DNA from: Proluteimonas luteida
GTDB lineage: Bacteria > Pseudomonadota > Gammaproteobacteria > Xanthomonadales > Xanthomonadaceae
Assembly (NCBI RefSeq): GCF_021191695.1
Contig: NZ_JAIWPT010000013.1
Span: forward strand, 62,001-126,000
DNA: 64,000 nucleotides
Reading direction: 5' to 3'
The notes beneath the pieces are model-generated. The model was not told the DNA's origin and ran no database searches. It was given only the letters and a program-made list of their open reading frames with translations. Below are positions 39,054-47,194 of the stretch, in pieces; the first letter of the stretch is position 1, and every line of letters starts with the position of its first letter. The position numbers and the translations under genes are program-made.

Positions 39054-40010
39054 TCAGGGGATGTCGGGCGTCGCGCGGCGCGAGCGGTAGGCCTGCAGGT
39101 GGCACCACGCGGCCTGCAGACGCGGCGCGGCGATGCCCGCGGCCTCGGCGCGATGCAGCATGTCGCCGACGATGTGCGCGGCTTCCACGTCCTGGCCGGC
39201 CTCGAGATCGCGCAGCATCGACGCGGTCGCCGACGACCCGGCCTGGGTCAGCAGGCCGCGCGCACTGCCGGCCGCGGCCTCGGGAATCGCATGGCCCGCG
39301 GCCGCGGCCACCGCCAGGCATTCGTCGTGCAGCGCGGACAGGAAATCCACGCCGCGCTCGGTCGCGACGATGCGGCCGATGCTCGCGCGCATCAGGCAGG
39401 TCGCCGCGGCCAGCGCGGCGAGGAACGAGAACTTGTTCCATGCCGCCTGCATGAAGTCGTCGCTGCGCACGCCCTCGAATCCGGACGCCTGCGCGCACAG
39501 CGCTTCCAGCGCGCGCGTGCGCGTGCTGCCGTTGCGCGCGCGGTCGCGTTCGCCGAAGGTCATCGACGGCGGCGACGGCAGATGCACGATCTCGCCATCG
39601 TCGCCCTTCACCGCGCTGATGAAGCACAGTCCGCCCAGCACGTTGCCGGCGCCGAAGCGCGCATCGAGCGCCTTGTAGTGCAGCAGGCCGTTGAGGATCG
39701 GCAGCACCGCGGTACCGGGCCCGACGGCCGGGGCGATCGCCTCGATCGAGCTTTCGAGGTCGTAGGCCTTGCAGCTCAGCAGCACCAGGTCGAACGGACG
39801 TTCGGCCGCGAGCGCCGGCAGCGCGTCGGCGGTGACGTGCGCGACCGGGAACGCCGCATCGCCGAGCGCGCTGCGGATGCGCAGCCCGTCGCGGTCCAGC
39901 TGCGCCGCGCGCGCGGGACGCACGAGAAAGGTCACGTCGGCGCCGGACTGCGCCAGGCGACCGCCGAAATAGCCACCGGTACCGCCGGCGCCGAGGACGA
40001 GGATGTGCAT
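39054..40010 (-). CDS. panE: 2-dehydropantoate 2-reductase family protein
   Basis: A 318-residue ketopantoate reductase. N-terminal nucleotide-binding motif GAGGTGGYFGG (residues 7-17). NGLLHYKALDARFGAGNVLG holds the conserved Asn/Lys region. C-terminal dimer domain with AAWNKFSFLAALAAATCLM and SSATASMLRDLEAGQDVE. It reduces 2-dehydropantoate with NADPH for pantothenate synthesis. Paralogues of other specificity exist, so the symbol is probable rather than certain. The start at 40010 begins exactly at the Rossmann strand. Confidence 0.87.
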   Translation of the reverse strand: MHILVLGAGGTGGYFGGRLAQSGADVTFLVRPARAAQLDRDGLRIRSALGDAAFPVAHVTADALPALAAERPFDLVLLSCKAYDLESSIEAIAPAVGPGTAVLPILNGLLHYKALDARFGAGNVLGGLCFISAVKGDDGEIVHLPSPPSMTFGERDRARNGSTRTRALEALCAQASGFEGVRSDDFMQAAWNKFSFLAALAAATCLMRASIGRIVATERGVDFLSALHDECLAVAAAAGHAIPEAAAGSARGLLTQAGSSATASMLRDLEAGQDVEAAHIVGDMLHRAEAAGIAAPRLQAAWCHLQAYRSRRATPDIP

Positions 40011-40155
40011 GTTGCCTGCGTGGAAAAGTGGGGGCGCATGATGATGACCACCGCGCCGCGCATCGGCAATCCGGATGCCGGCAGGCATCGCGGCGAGACG
40101 GTCCACCTCTATAGTTGCAGGCCCTGGGCCATTGCCCGTCCACAGGAATTCCCCG

Positions 40156-40683
40156 ATGCCGATGTCCTCCCCGACCGTCGCGCGCCATCTCATCGCCGCC
40201 GCCGCGCTTGGCCTGTTGCTGTCGGCATGCGGCAAGCAGGACGATGCGCAGCCGACGGCGACCGCCGCAGCGCCGGCTACCGGCAATGCGCTGCCCGCCG
40301 ACGACGCCCCGCCCGCGACTGCGGCAGTCGACACGGCCGACGACGAAGCCCCGATCGCCTTCACCGGCGACGACATGCAGCGGCAGATGGTGGAGATGGC
40401 CGCCGGCACCGGTGGCGGCATGCAGGCGCTGGCCGAAGCCTGCGGACATGGCAACGGCAGCAGCGGAGAGCTGAAGACCCTCGATGCGTCGCAACGCAAG
40501 GCAATGACCGACCTGGGCATCGACCCCGAGTACTTCCGCCAGCGCTTCAATGCGTTCTACCGCGAATCGAAGCCGAAGATCGCAGCCCTGTCCAAGGCCG
40601 AACTGGACACCCAGTGCAGGCAGTTGCAGCAGATGATCGACGAAGGCGAGCGCCTGCAGCGCGAGGCCGGCCGCACCTCCTGA
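40156..40683 (+). CDS. Hypothetical lipoprotein
   Basis: A 175-residue protein with a lipoprotein signal (lipobox LLLSACGKQ, Cys near 25). An Ala/Pro/Asp-rich linker of about 60 residues and a helical C-terminal domain follow (MAAGTGGGMQALAEACGHGN; LGIDPEYFRQRFNAFYRESK). Two Cys, in EACGH and TQCRQ, could pair. The start at 40156 with AGGAATT upstream begins the signal peptide. No known family recognised. Confidence 0.7.
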   Translation: MPMSSPTVARHLIAAAALGLLLSACGKQDDAQPTATAAAPATGNALPADDAPPATAAVDTADDEAPIAFTGDDMQRQMVEMAAGTGGGMQALAEACGHGNGSSGELKTLDASQRKAMTDLGIDPEYFRQRFNAFYRESKPKIAALSKAELDTQCRQLQQMIDEGERLQREAGRTS

Positions 40684-40696
40684 GGCGCGGCCCCTG

Positions 40697-40740
40697 CGGC
40701 AACGCCCGGGAGGCGGAACAGCCTGCCGCCGGGCGTGCCG
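40697..40740. terminator. Possible bidirectional terminator hairpin
   Basis: Arms CGGCAACGCCCGG (40697-40709) and CCGGGCGTGCCG (40729-40740) pair with one bulged base, between two convergent genes. No T-run follows, so intrinsic termination is uncertain. Confidence 0.4.
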
Positions 40741-40758
40741 CTGTAACCGCACGGGTCC

Positions 40759-42294
40759 TTACTTCTGCCGCACGAGCTCGACGCGCCGGTTCCGCGCGCG
40801 GCCCTCGTCGGTGGCGTTGTCGGCGACGGGACGCGCCGCGCCATGGCCTTCGGACCGCAGCCGCGCGGCGTCGATGCCGGCCGCGGCCAGCGCGGCGACG
40901 ACCGCCGCCGCACGCCGCTCCGACAGCGACTGGTTGTGCGCGGCGTCGCCGGTGTCGTCGGTATGGCCCTCGACCGACAGCGACAGCGCCGGATCGGCCT
41001 GCAGCAGTTCGACCACCTGCGCGATCTGAGGCTGCGAGTCCGCCAGGATGTCGGCGCTGTCGACGGCGAAGTTGACCTGCACCGCGACCCTGCCGTCGGC
41101 GTCGAGCTGCTGCTTCAGCGCGGCGGCAGGCAGCAGCCCGGCACTCTGCACGAAGGCCTTGCGCTCGGCCACGACCCAGCCGGCATTGAGGTAGCCGAGA
41201 CTGGCGAACACCCAGACCTGCCTGCCGTCGGGCGCATCGACGCGGTAGACCTGGCTGTCGTAGTCGTCCCAGCTGTAGCCGGCGGCGTTGCCGTAGTTGC
41301 GCTTGACGGCCGCGTCGACGGCGTCGGACTGGCTTTCCGGAATGCGGCCGTCGAACAGCAGCGTGCCGCCGGCCCCGGCCATCATCGCCTCCAGATTGCG
41401 GCGCACCTCGTGCAGCGAATACGCACCGTCGGGCTTGTCGAAATCGATCTCCCACGTCCGGCCCTCGACCTGCTCGAACGCGGCGCCCGTCCAGAACGGG
41501 AACATGTCGAAATCGCGCTTGCGCGGCGTGTTGCGCGCGCGGTAGCCGGCGGGCAGCTGCAGGTGCGGAAACTCCGCCGACCAGTGCGCGGTGGCCTCGA
41601 ACGGACGCGCCTCGACCACGGCCAGGCCGGTGCTGACGTCGTCGAACGCCAGCTGGATCCAGACCTCGCGCCCGGGCGCGCGGATCACGTAGACCTGCGT
41701 CGGCGTGTCCTGTTGCAGGTTCACCGCATCGATGAAGCCGCCACCGATCTCGTCCTCCAGCGTGCCGTAGTAGATGTCGCGCCGCAACGCGCCGTCGAAC
41801 ACGCGCTTCGCGCCCGCCTGCGCCAGCAGCGCCTCGAAGTTGCGCCGCAGTTCCAGCGCGGAATAGGCCTTGTCGGCATCGCGGTCGCGGTCGACGCCGA
41901 CCAGCGCCGACCAGCTGGGCCCCTCGACCCAGTGCACGCCGTCGCCCAGACGGAACGGAAAACGCGCGTAGGCGCGCTGCTGCGGACGGTTGACCGGGCG
42001 ATAGCCATCGGGAAGCGAGAAGAACGGCAGATCGCCCAGGGCCTGTTCGCCGACGGGCACGCTGGCGATATCGAACGGCACCACCGGCACCGGCTGGCCC
42101 TCGCGATCGCGCAGGCCGGACGCGGCGGGTGGCGTGGCATCCGGCGCGGCGTCTTCCTGCACCGGCACTGCATCCGCATCGTCCGCCGCCGGAGCGGGAT
42201 CGGCTTGTGGCGCCTCATCCGCTGGTGCGCTTCCGCCGCATGCGGCCAGACCCATCGCCACCACACACCCGACCACAAGCACACGCAGGCGCAT
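40759..42294 (-). CDS. OmpA-family lipoprotein with duplicated N-terminal domain
   Basis: A 511-residue lipoprotein (signal ending GLAACGGS). Two related copies of an unknown domain (about residues 85-205 and 220-365) share the pattern PxGYRxxNxPxxR, WVEG or QVEG, Y-S-LxExRRNxEAxxxxAG and LFDG. A C-terminal OmpA-like peptidoglycan-binding domain (about 405-510) has VNFAVDSADILADSQPQIAQ, VEGHTDDTGD and NRRVEL. It probably tethers the outer membrane to peptidoglycan. The start at 42294 is chosen because GGAG lies nine bases upstream; the ATG at 42309 lacks one. Confidence 0.85.
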   Translation of the reverse strand: MRLRVLVVGCVVAMGLAACGGSAPADEAPQADPAPAADDADAVPVQEDAAPDATPPAASGLRDREGQPVPVVPFDIASVPVGEQALGDLPFFSLPDGYRPVNRPQQRAYARFPFRLGDGVHWVEGPSWSALVGVDRDRDADKAYSALELRRNFEALLAQAGAKRVFDGALRRDIYYGTLEDEIGGGFIDAVNLQQDTPTQVYVIRAPGREVWIQLAFDDVSTGLAVVEARPFEATAHWSAEFPHLQLPAGYRARNTPRKRDFDMFPFWTGAAFEQVEGRTWEIDFDKPDGAYSLHEVRRNLEAMMAGAGGTLLFDGRIPESQSDAVDAAVKRNYGNAAGYSWDDYDSQVYRVDAPDGRQVWVFASLGYLNAGWVVAERKAFVQSAGLLPAAALKQQLDADGRVAVQVNFAVDSADILADSQPQIAQVVELLQADPALSLSVEGHTDDTGDAAHNQSLSERRAAAVVAALAAAGIDAARLRSEGHGAARPVADNATDEGRARNRRVELVRQK

Positions 42295-42420
42295 CGCCCG
42301 GATCTCCATGATTCAAGGAGACGCGATTCTAACCAGCGCTTGCCGTGCTGCGGATTGCAGCCTGGGCCGCCGGAGCAGAAATGCGACGCGGTACGCGCAA
42401 GCGCACGAACGTGTGTGCCT

Positions 42421-43236
42421 TCAGCTGCGCAACCCGACCCCGCGCTTGAGCAGCCACAGCGCCAGCGCGGCCAGCGCGACGACGAAACCGAGCATCAGCG
42501 CGTAGGACACGCCCAGCGGCACGTCGCTGACGCCGAGCAGGCCGTAGCGGAACGCGTTGACCATGTAGAAGATCGGGTTGGCATGGGTCGCGGTCTCGGC
42601 CCAGGCGGGCAGCAGCGAGACCGAATAGAACACGCCGCCCAGGTAGGTCAGCGGGGTCAGGATGAAGATCGGCACGATGGCGACGTCGTCGAACTTCTTC
42701 GCGTAGACCGCGTTGACGAAGCCGGCCAGGGCGAAGATCGTCGCGCCGAGCAGCACCGTGCTCAGGGTCACCAGCGGATGCGGGATGCGCACGGTGGTGA
42801 ACAGCATGGCGATGCCGAGCACGATGACGCCGACCGCGAGGCCGCGCGCGACCGCGCCGGTCACGTAGCCGCCGAGGATCACCCAGTTCGGCATCGGGCT
42901 GACCAGCAGTTCCTCGACGTGGCGGCCGAACTTGGCGCCGAAGAAACTCGAGGAGATGTTGCCGTAGCTGTTCTGGATCACGCTCATCATCACCAGGCCC
43001 GGGACGATGAAGTCCATGTAGCGGATACCGTCCATCTCGCCGACGCGCGCGCCGATCAGGCCGCCGAAGATCAGGAAGTACAGGGTCATCGTGATCGCCG
43101 GCGGCACCAGGGTCTGACCCCAGATGCGGACGATGCGGACGATCTCGCGGCGGGCGATGGTCCCCAGCGCGACCCAGTGGCGCCGGGTGGCGCCCTGCGC
43201 CGAGGCGACGTCGGTGCGGGTGGCCGGCGCGGTCAT
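42421..43236 (-). CDS. yadH: ABC-2 type transporter permease (YadH-like)
   Basis: A 271-residue inner-membrane permease with about six hydrophobic segments. ARREIVRIVRIWGQTLVPPA and PMPNWVILGGYVTGAVARGL, then LTYLGGVFYSVSLLP, are typical of the YadH/NodJ-like ABC-2 family. Its start overlaps the stop of the ATPase gene (ATGA), so the two form a transporter pair. Substrate unknown. Confidence 0.9.
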   Translation of the reverse strand: MTAPATRTDVASAQGATRRHWVALGTIARREIVRIVRIWGQTLVPPAITMTLYFLIFGGLIGARVGEMDGIRYMDFIVPGLVMMSVIQNSYGNISSSFFGAKFGRHVEELLVSPMPNWVILGGYVTGAVARGLAVGVIVLGIAMLFTTVRIPHPLVTLSTVLLGATIFALAGFVNAVYAKKFDDVAIVPIFILTPLTYLGGVFYSVSLLPAWAETATHANPIFYMVNAFRYGLLGVSDVPLGVSYALMLGFVVALAALALWLLKRGVGLRS

Positions 43237-44219
43237 GCCGCCTTCCCCTGGCGCACGCCCGCCGGCGACAGGCCGGCGTTCGGGCCGGTCATGCGCACGA
43301 ACAGCTCCTCCAGGCGGTTGGACCGGGTGCGCATCGAGCGCACGCGGATGCCGGCCGAATCGAGCGTGGCGAACACGCGGTTGAGATCCATCGCGCGCGG
43401 CATGTCGAGCTCCAGCGTGTGGTCGTCGGTGGCGACCAGCGTGGCGCCCTCGATCGGCGGCAGCGTGGCCGGCAGGGTGCCATCGATGTCGAAGACGAAT
43501 CCCTCGACGTCGAGCCGGGACAGCAGCAGCCGCATCGGGCCCTGCTCGACGATGACGCCGTGGTCGATGATCGCCAGGTTGCGGCACAGGCTCTCGGCTT
43601 CCTCCAGGTAGTGCGTGGTGAGGATGATCGTGGTGCCGGCGGCGTTGATCTCCCGCAGCGTGTGCCACATGCCGCGGCGGATCTCGATGTCGACGCCGGC
43701 GGTCGGCTCGTCGAGGATCAGCAGTCGCGGCCGGGTCATCATCGCGCGGGCGATCATCAGGCGCCGCTTCATGCCGCCCGACAGCGTGCGGCTCATGACG
43801 TGGGCCTTGTCCCACAGCTGGGCGCTGCGCAGTTCCTGCTCGGCGCGCACGATCGCCTCGGCGCGCGGGATACCGTAGAAGCCGGCGTAGTTGACCAGGA
43901 TGTCGAAGGGCTTCTCGAACAGGTTGAAGTTGATCTCCTGCGGCACCAGGCCGAGCAGGCGCATGGCCTCGTCGCGGCGGCTGCCGATGTCCACGCCGAA
44001 CACCGCCACGTCGCCGGAGGTCTTGTTGACCAGCGAGGAGACGATGCCGATCAGCGTGCTCTTGCCGGCGCCGTTGGGGCCCAGCAGCGCGAAGAAATCG
44101 CCGGGCGCGACGTCGAGCGAGATGCCCTTCAGCGCCTCGACGCCACCGGGGTAGGTCTTGCGCAGGTCGCGCACCGACAAAGCCGGCACGGCGGCCGGCA
44201 CAGGGTTGGGTTGCGTCAT
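43233..44219 (-). CDS. yadG: ABC transporter ATP-binding protein (YadG-like)
   Basis: A 328-residue ATPase. Walker A GPNGAGKST at residues 47-55, signature LSGGMKRRLMIARAMM near 144, Walker B RLLILDEPTAGVDIE and switch His in TTHYLEEAE. A C-terminal extension of about 100 residues after the ATPase core is common in YadG/NodI-type exporters. Faces fpr divergently. Confidence 0.92.
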   Translation of the reverse strand: MTQPNPVPAAVPALSVRDLRKTYPGGVEALKGISLDVAPGDFFALLGPNGAGKSTLIGIVSSLVNKTSGDVAVFGVDIGSRRDEAMRLLGLVPQEINFNLFEKPFDILVNYAGFYGIPRAEAIVRAEQELRSAQLWDKAHVMSRTLSGGMKRRLMIARAMMTRPRLLILDEPTAGVDIEIRRGMWHTLREINAAGTTIILTTHYLEEAESLCRNLAIIDHGVIVEQGPMRLLLSRLDVEGFVFDIDGTLPATLPPIEGATLVATDDHTLELDMPRAMDLNRVFATLDSAGIRVRSMRTRSNRLEELFVRMTGPNAGLSPAGVRQGKAA

Positions 44220-44362
44220 GGTCCAGTGTCTGTGCCGCGGGCGACGCGGTGATGACGGTAGTATAGGCGCCCGCCCGCGCCAGGCCCCGCGACGCAGTGT
44301 TGCGCGCGGCCGTCCGGGCGGCTGCCGCCCGTCCCCTCCCCCGCTTCGATCCGGTTGATTCC

Positions 44363-45115
44363 GTGGCCATCCAGCAGTTCCCGCTCAAGCTCACCGGCCG
44401 CCGCATGATCGCGCCGACCGTCGCCCACCTCTCGTTCGTCCGCGACGACGGGCAGCCGCTGGATTTCATCCCCGGCCAGTTCATCCAGGTGCATTTCCAC
44501 TATGCCGACGGCACCGCGACCAAGCGCTCGTATTCGCTGGCGACGATCCACGACCGTGCGATCGGTCCGGGCGAGGCGGTCGAGATCGCGGTCAGCTACG
44601 TGCCCGGCGGCGCGGCGACGGCGCTGTTCGAAGGGCTCGACATCGGCGACCACGTGCAGGCCAGCGGCCCGTTCGGGCGCTTCTGCCTGATGCCGCAGGA
44701 CAGCAACCGCCGCTACCTGCTGGTCGGCACCGGCACCGGCGTGACGCCGTACCGGGCGATGCTGCCGCTGCTGGAGAAGGCGATCGCCGAGCGCGGCGTC
44801 GAGGTGGTGCTGCTGTTCGGCGCGCGCACGCCGGCCGAACTGCTGTACGGCGACGATTTCCGCGCGTTCGCCGACCGCCATCCGCAGTTCCGCTTCGTGC
44901 CGTGCTTCTCGCGCGAGCTGCCGGCCGACCCGCATCCGGACGTCCGCCACGGCTACGTGCAGCAGTTCCTCGGCGAGTTCGCGCCGTCGCCCGACGACGA
45001 CATCGCCTACCTGTGCGGCAATCCGGACATGGTCGACGCGACGTTCGAGGCGCTGAAGGCGGCCGGCCTGCCAGTGCCGCGGATCCGCCGGGAAAAATAT
45101 GTCAGCAGCAAATAG
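44363..45115 (+). CDS. fpr: Ferredoxin/flavodoxin-NADP(+) reductase
   Basis: A 250-residue FAD- and NADP-binding reductase. FAD motif KRSYSLAT (Arg55, Tyr57, Ser58), NADP region LLVGTGTGVTPYRAMLPLLE, LLFGARTPAELLY and C-terminal YLCGNPDMVDATFEALKAAG. It exchanges electrons between NADPH and ferredoxin or flavodoxin. The GTG start at 44363 (VAIQQFPLK) begins the FAD domain. An ATG at 44297 would add 22 residues without family likeness. No strong ribosome-binding site was seen for either. Confidence 0.9.
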   Translation: MAIQQFPLKLTGRRMIAPTVAHLSFVRDDGQPLDFIPGQFIQVHFHYADGTATKRSYSLATIHDRAIGPGEAVEIAVSYVPGGAATALFEGLDIGDHVQASGPFGRFCLMPQDSNRRYLLVGTGTGVTPYRAMLPLLEKAIAERGVEVVLLFGARTPAELLYGDDFRAFADRHPQFRFVPCFSRELPADPHPDVRHGYVQQFLGEFAPSPDDDIAYLCGNPDMVDATFEALKAAGLPVPRIRREKYVSSK

Positions 45116-45219
45116 GGCCTGCCGTCCATTGCCGGCCCGGCGCAACGCGCGATGCGCCAGCGCCGCGTGCACGGTGCCTGCGCACCGCGGCAAGTCCATC
45201 GACGCCAGGTAGCGCCCAC

Positions 45220-46452
45220 ATGCCGGACCCCGCTGCCGCCGAGGCGAACCCCGCTGTTTCCCGGTCCGGGGATCGCGACCCGTCGGCGGCGGCGCTGTTC
45301 CCGCCGCCGGCCGGAGCCGGGGCGCCCGCGGCAACGCCGTGGTGGCGGCGCCTGCTCGGGCTGGCCGGCTGGATGCTCGGCGGCGGCGTGGCCGGCTTCG
45401 GTATCGCGGCATTCGGCAGCAGCATCCTCGACGGCCTGCCGCGCGGCGGCGGCCTGGCGCTGCTGGCCGGCTTCCTCGTCGGGCTGTGGCCGCACATCGT
45501 CATCCATGAAGCGGGCCACGCGCTGGCCGGGCTGTCGCGCGGCATGCAGGCGGTCGCGTTCGGGGTCGGCCCGTTCCGCGCCGAGCGCGGCGGCGACGGA
45601 CGTTGGCGCTGGCGCAATGGCGGCGGCATCCGCGGCATCGGCGGTTTCGCCGCGCTGCTGCCGCGCGGCGAGCGCGGCCTGTCGACGACCGACCAGGTCG
45701 TGTTCGTGCTCGGTGGTCCTCTTGCCAACCTGCTGACCGCGGCCGCCTGCATCGGCGTGGCCCGGTTGCTGGCCGGCACCCCGCTGCTCGCGCTCGCGCT
45801 GCTCGGCGTGGCGATGGGTGCGCTGCTGCTGGGTCTCGCCAACCTGCTGCCGTTCCGGACCCACGGCTGGCGTTCCGACGGCCGCGGCCTGCTCGACCTG
45901 CTGCGCGGTGCGCCCGACGCGGCGCTGCAACTGCGGGTCAACCAGCTGATGGCGATGTCGATGGCCGGCGTGCGTCCGCGCGACTGGCCCGATGCGCTGC
46001 TGCCGGCCGTCGACGATGCCGACCGCAGCCCGCTGCTGGCGCTGGTGGCGCGACTGCTGCGGCTGTCGGTGGCGGTCGACCGGCGTGACGCCGCGCCCGC
46101 GCGGGCGCTGGCCGGGGCGCTGGCCGCGACGTTCGCCCGGGCACCGGACGTGTACCGGCCCTCGGTGGCGATCGCGCTGGCCGGATACGCCGCGCTGCTG
46201 CCACGCGACCGCGCGCTGCTGGCCGCATGGCGGGCACATTGCGACGGCGGCCTGCTCGACCTGTCGCCGTACCGCGCCTGGCTCGACGGCGAACTGGCGC
46301 TGCTCGATGGCGACCCGGCAGCCGCCCTCGGGCGTTTGGCCGACGCCCGGGCCCTGCAGGACCGCATACCCGACGCGGCCAGCCTGCTGTTGTTCCGGGA
46401 GTACCTCGACCAGCTGGATTCGCGGATCGGCGGCGACGCGGGAGCGGCTTGA
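45220..46452 (+). CDS. M50-like (site-2 protease type) membrane protein
   Basis: A 410-residue protein. After a Pro/Ala-rich N-terminus and a first hydrophobic segment (about 45-68), HEAGH at residues 96-100 inside a second hydrophobic segment matches the M50 zinc motif. FVLGGPLANLLTAAACIGVA gives the conserved GGPLAN second motif. GLANLLPFRTHGWRSDGRGL corresponds to the NPxxxDG ligand motif with Asp retained. The C-terminal 180 residues are helical and Ala-rich. Probably an intramembrane protease. Its substrate is unknown. Confidence 0.82.
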   Translation: MPDPAAAEANPAVSRSGDRDPSAAALFPPPAGAGAPAATPWWRRLLGLAGWMLGGGVAGFGIAAFGSSILDGLPRGGGLALLAGFLVGLWPHIVIHEAGHALAGLSRGMQAVAFGVGPFRAERGGDGRWRWRNGGGIRGIGGFAALLPRGERGLSTTDQVVFVLGGPLANLLTAAACIGVARLLAGTPLLALALLGVAMGALLLGLANLLPFRTHGWRSDGRGLLDLLRGAPDAALQLRVNQLMAMSMAGVRPRDWPDALLPAVDDADRSPLLALVARLLRLSVAVDRRDAAPARALAGALAATFARAPDVYRPSVAIALAGYAALLPRDRALLAAWRAHCDGGLLDLSPYRAWLDGELALLDGDPAAALGRLADARALQDRIPDAASLLLFREYLDQLDSRIGGDAGAA

Positions 46453-46495
46453 CGCGACCCGGGTCCGCGGTTCCAGCGCAGCACGGTTGACCCGC

Positions 46496-46557
46496 TGTCA
46501 AGCACGCTTGACATCTCAATGGCGTCAAGCGATGCTCCGTGTCAAGCATCCTTGACA
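46496..46557 (+). promoter_or_regulatory. Paired palindromic operators with overlapping promoter
   Basis: Two 18-bp palindromes of form TGTCAAG-N4-CTTGACA lie at 46496-46513 and 46540-46557, centres 44 bp apart. A half-site GTCAAGC lies between at 46524-46530. The TTGACA of the first (46508-46513) is a perfect -35 hexamer, and GATGCT 17 bp later may serve as -10. Likely the autoregulatory site of the XRE protein encoded two genes on. Confidence 0.7.
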
Positions 46558-46568
46558 CATGGCCGGCC

Positions 46569-46961
46569 ATGCAGCGCGTCCACCGCCGTTACCTCCGCGA
46601 GTTCCTGCCGGCGATGCTCGGCTACGTGCTGGTGCTGTTCGCGGCCACGCTGGCGCTGCGCCATGTTGAACACGCCGCGCTGCGGATCCTGCTGGCGCTG
46701 GCGCCGGTGGTGCCGATCGGCTTCGCCGCGCGGGCCATGCTGCGCTTCGTCCGCGATGTCGACGAGCTGCAGCGCAAGATCGAGCTCGAGGCGCTGGCGC
46801 TGGCGGCGCTGGTGCTGACCGCCGGTAGTTTCGCCCTGGGCCTGCTGGTCAGCGCGCGGGTGCTGTCCGTCTCCGGCCAGGTGGTGCTGATCTGGATCCT
46901 GCCCGGCTACATGCTGCTGTACGGCGTCTTCAAATGCGTCTCGGCGCGGCGCTACCGGTGA
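46569..46961 (+). CDS. Four-helix membrane protein paired with XRE regulator
   Basis: A 130-residue hydrophobic protein with four membrane segments (about residues 17-33, 38-56, 78-98, 102-122). The acidic/basic loop is DVDELQRKIELEA. Such small membrane proteins commonly precede a Cro-like regulator gene in Gammaproteobacteria. The role is unknown. The start at 46569 is preferred over the GTG at 46539, which lies inside the second operator palindrome. Confidence 0.68.
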   Translation: MQRVHRRYLREFLPAMLGYVLVLFAATLALRHVEHAALRILLALAPVVPIGFAARAMLRFVRDVDELQRKIELEALALAALVLTAGSFALGLLVSARVLSVSGQVVLIWILPGYMLLYGVFKCVSARRYR

Positions 46962-46968
46962 GCGCGCG

Positions 46969-47169
46969 ATGAAAAGCCGGGTCCGCGACCTGCGCGAGGC
47001 GCGCGGCTGGTCACAAGCGCAGCTGGGGGAGCGTCTGGACGTGTCGAGACAGACGATCAACGCGATCGAGACCGGCAAGTACGACCCCAGCCTGCCGCTG
47101 GCGTTCCGGATCGCACGCGAGTTCGGCGAGCCCATCGAGTCCATTTTCCTGTTCGAGGACGTGACGTGA
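46969..47169 (+). CDS. Small XRE/Cro-type transcriptional regulator
   Basis: A 66-residue single helix-turn-helix protein of the YozG/Cro-like class. LREARGWSQAQLGERLDVSR and QTINAIETGKYDPSLPLAFR form the HTH and its flanking helix; the tail GEPIESIFLFED is typical. It follows the membrane-protein gene by seven bases, so both should share the promoter at 46.5 kb and be repressed by this protein. Confidence 0.9.
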   Translation: MKSRVRDLREARGWSQAQLGERLDVSRQTINAIETGKYDPSLPLAFRIAREFGEPIESIFLFEDVT

Positions 47170-47194
47170 AGAGATCTGCCATGAGAGACCTGCC

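Noticed and set aside
46539..46568. GTG start at 46539 for the membrane protein before the XRE gene
   Set aside because: It lies inside the second operator palindrome and adds ten residues unlike a membrane-protein N-terminus; ATG at 46569 fits better.
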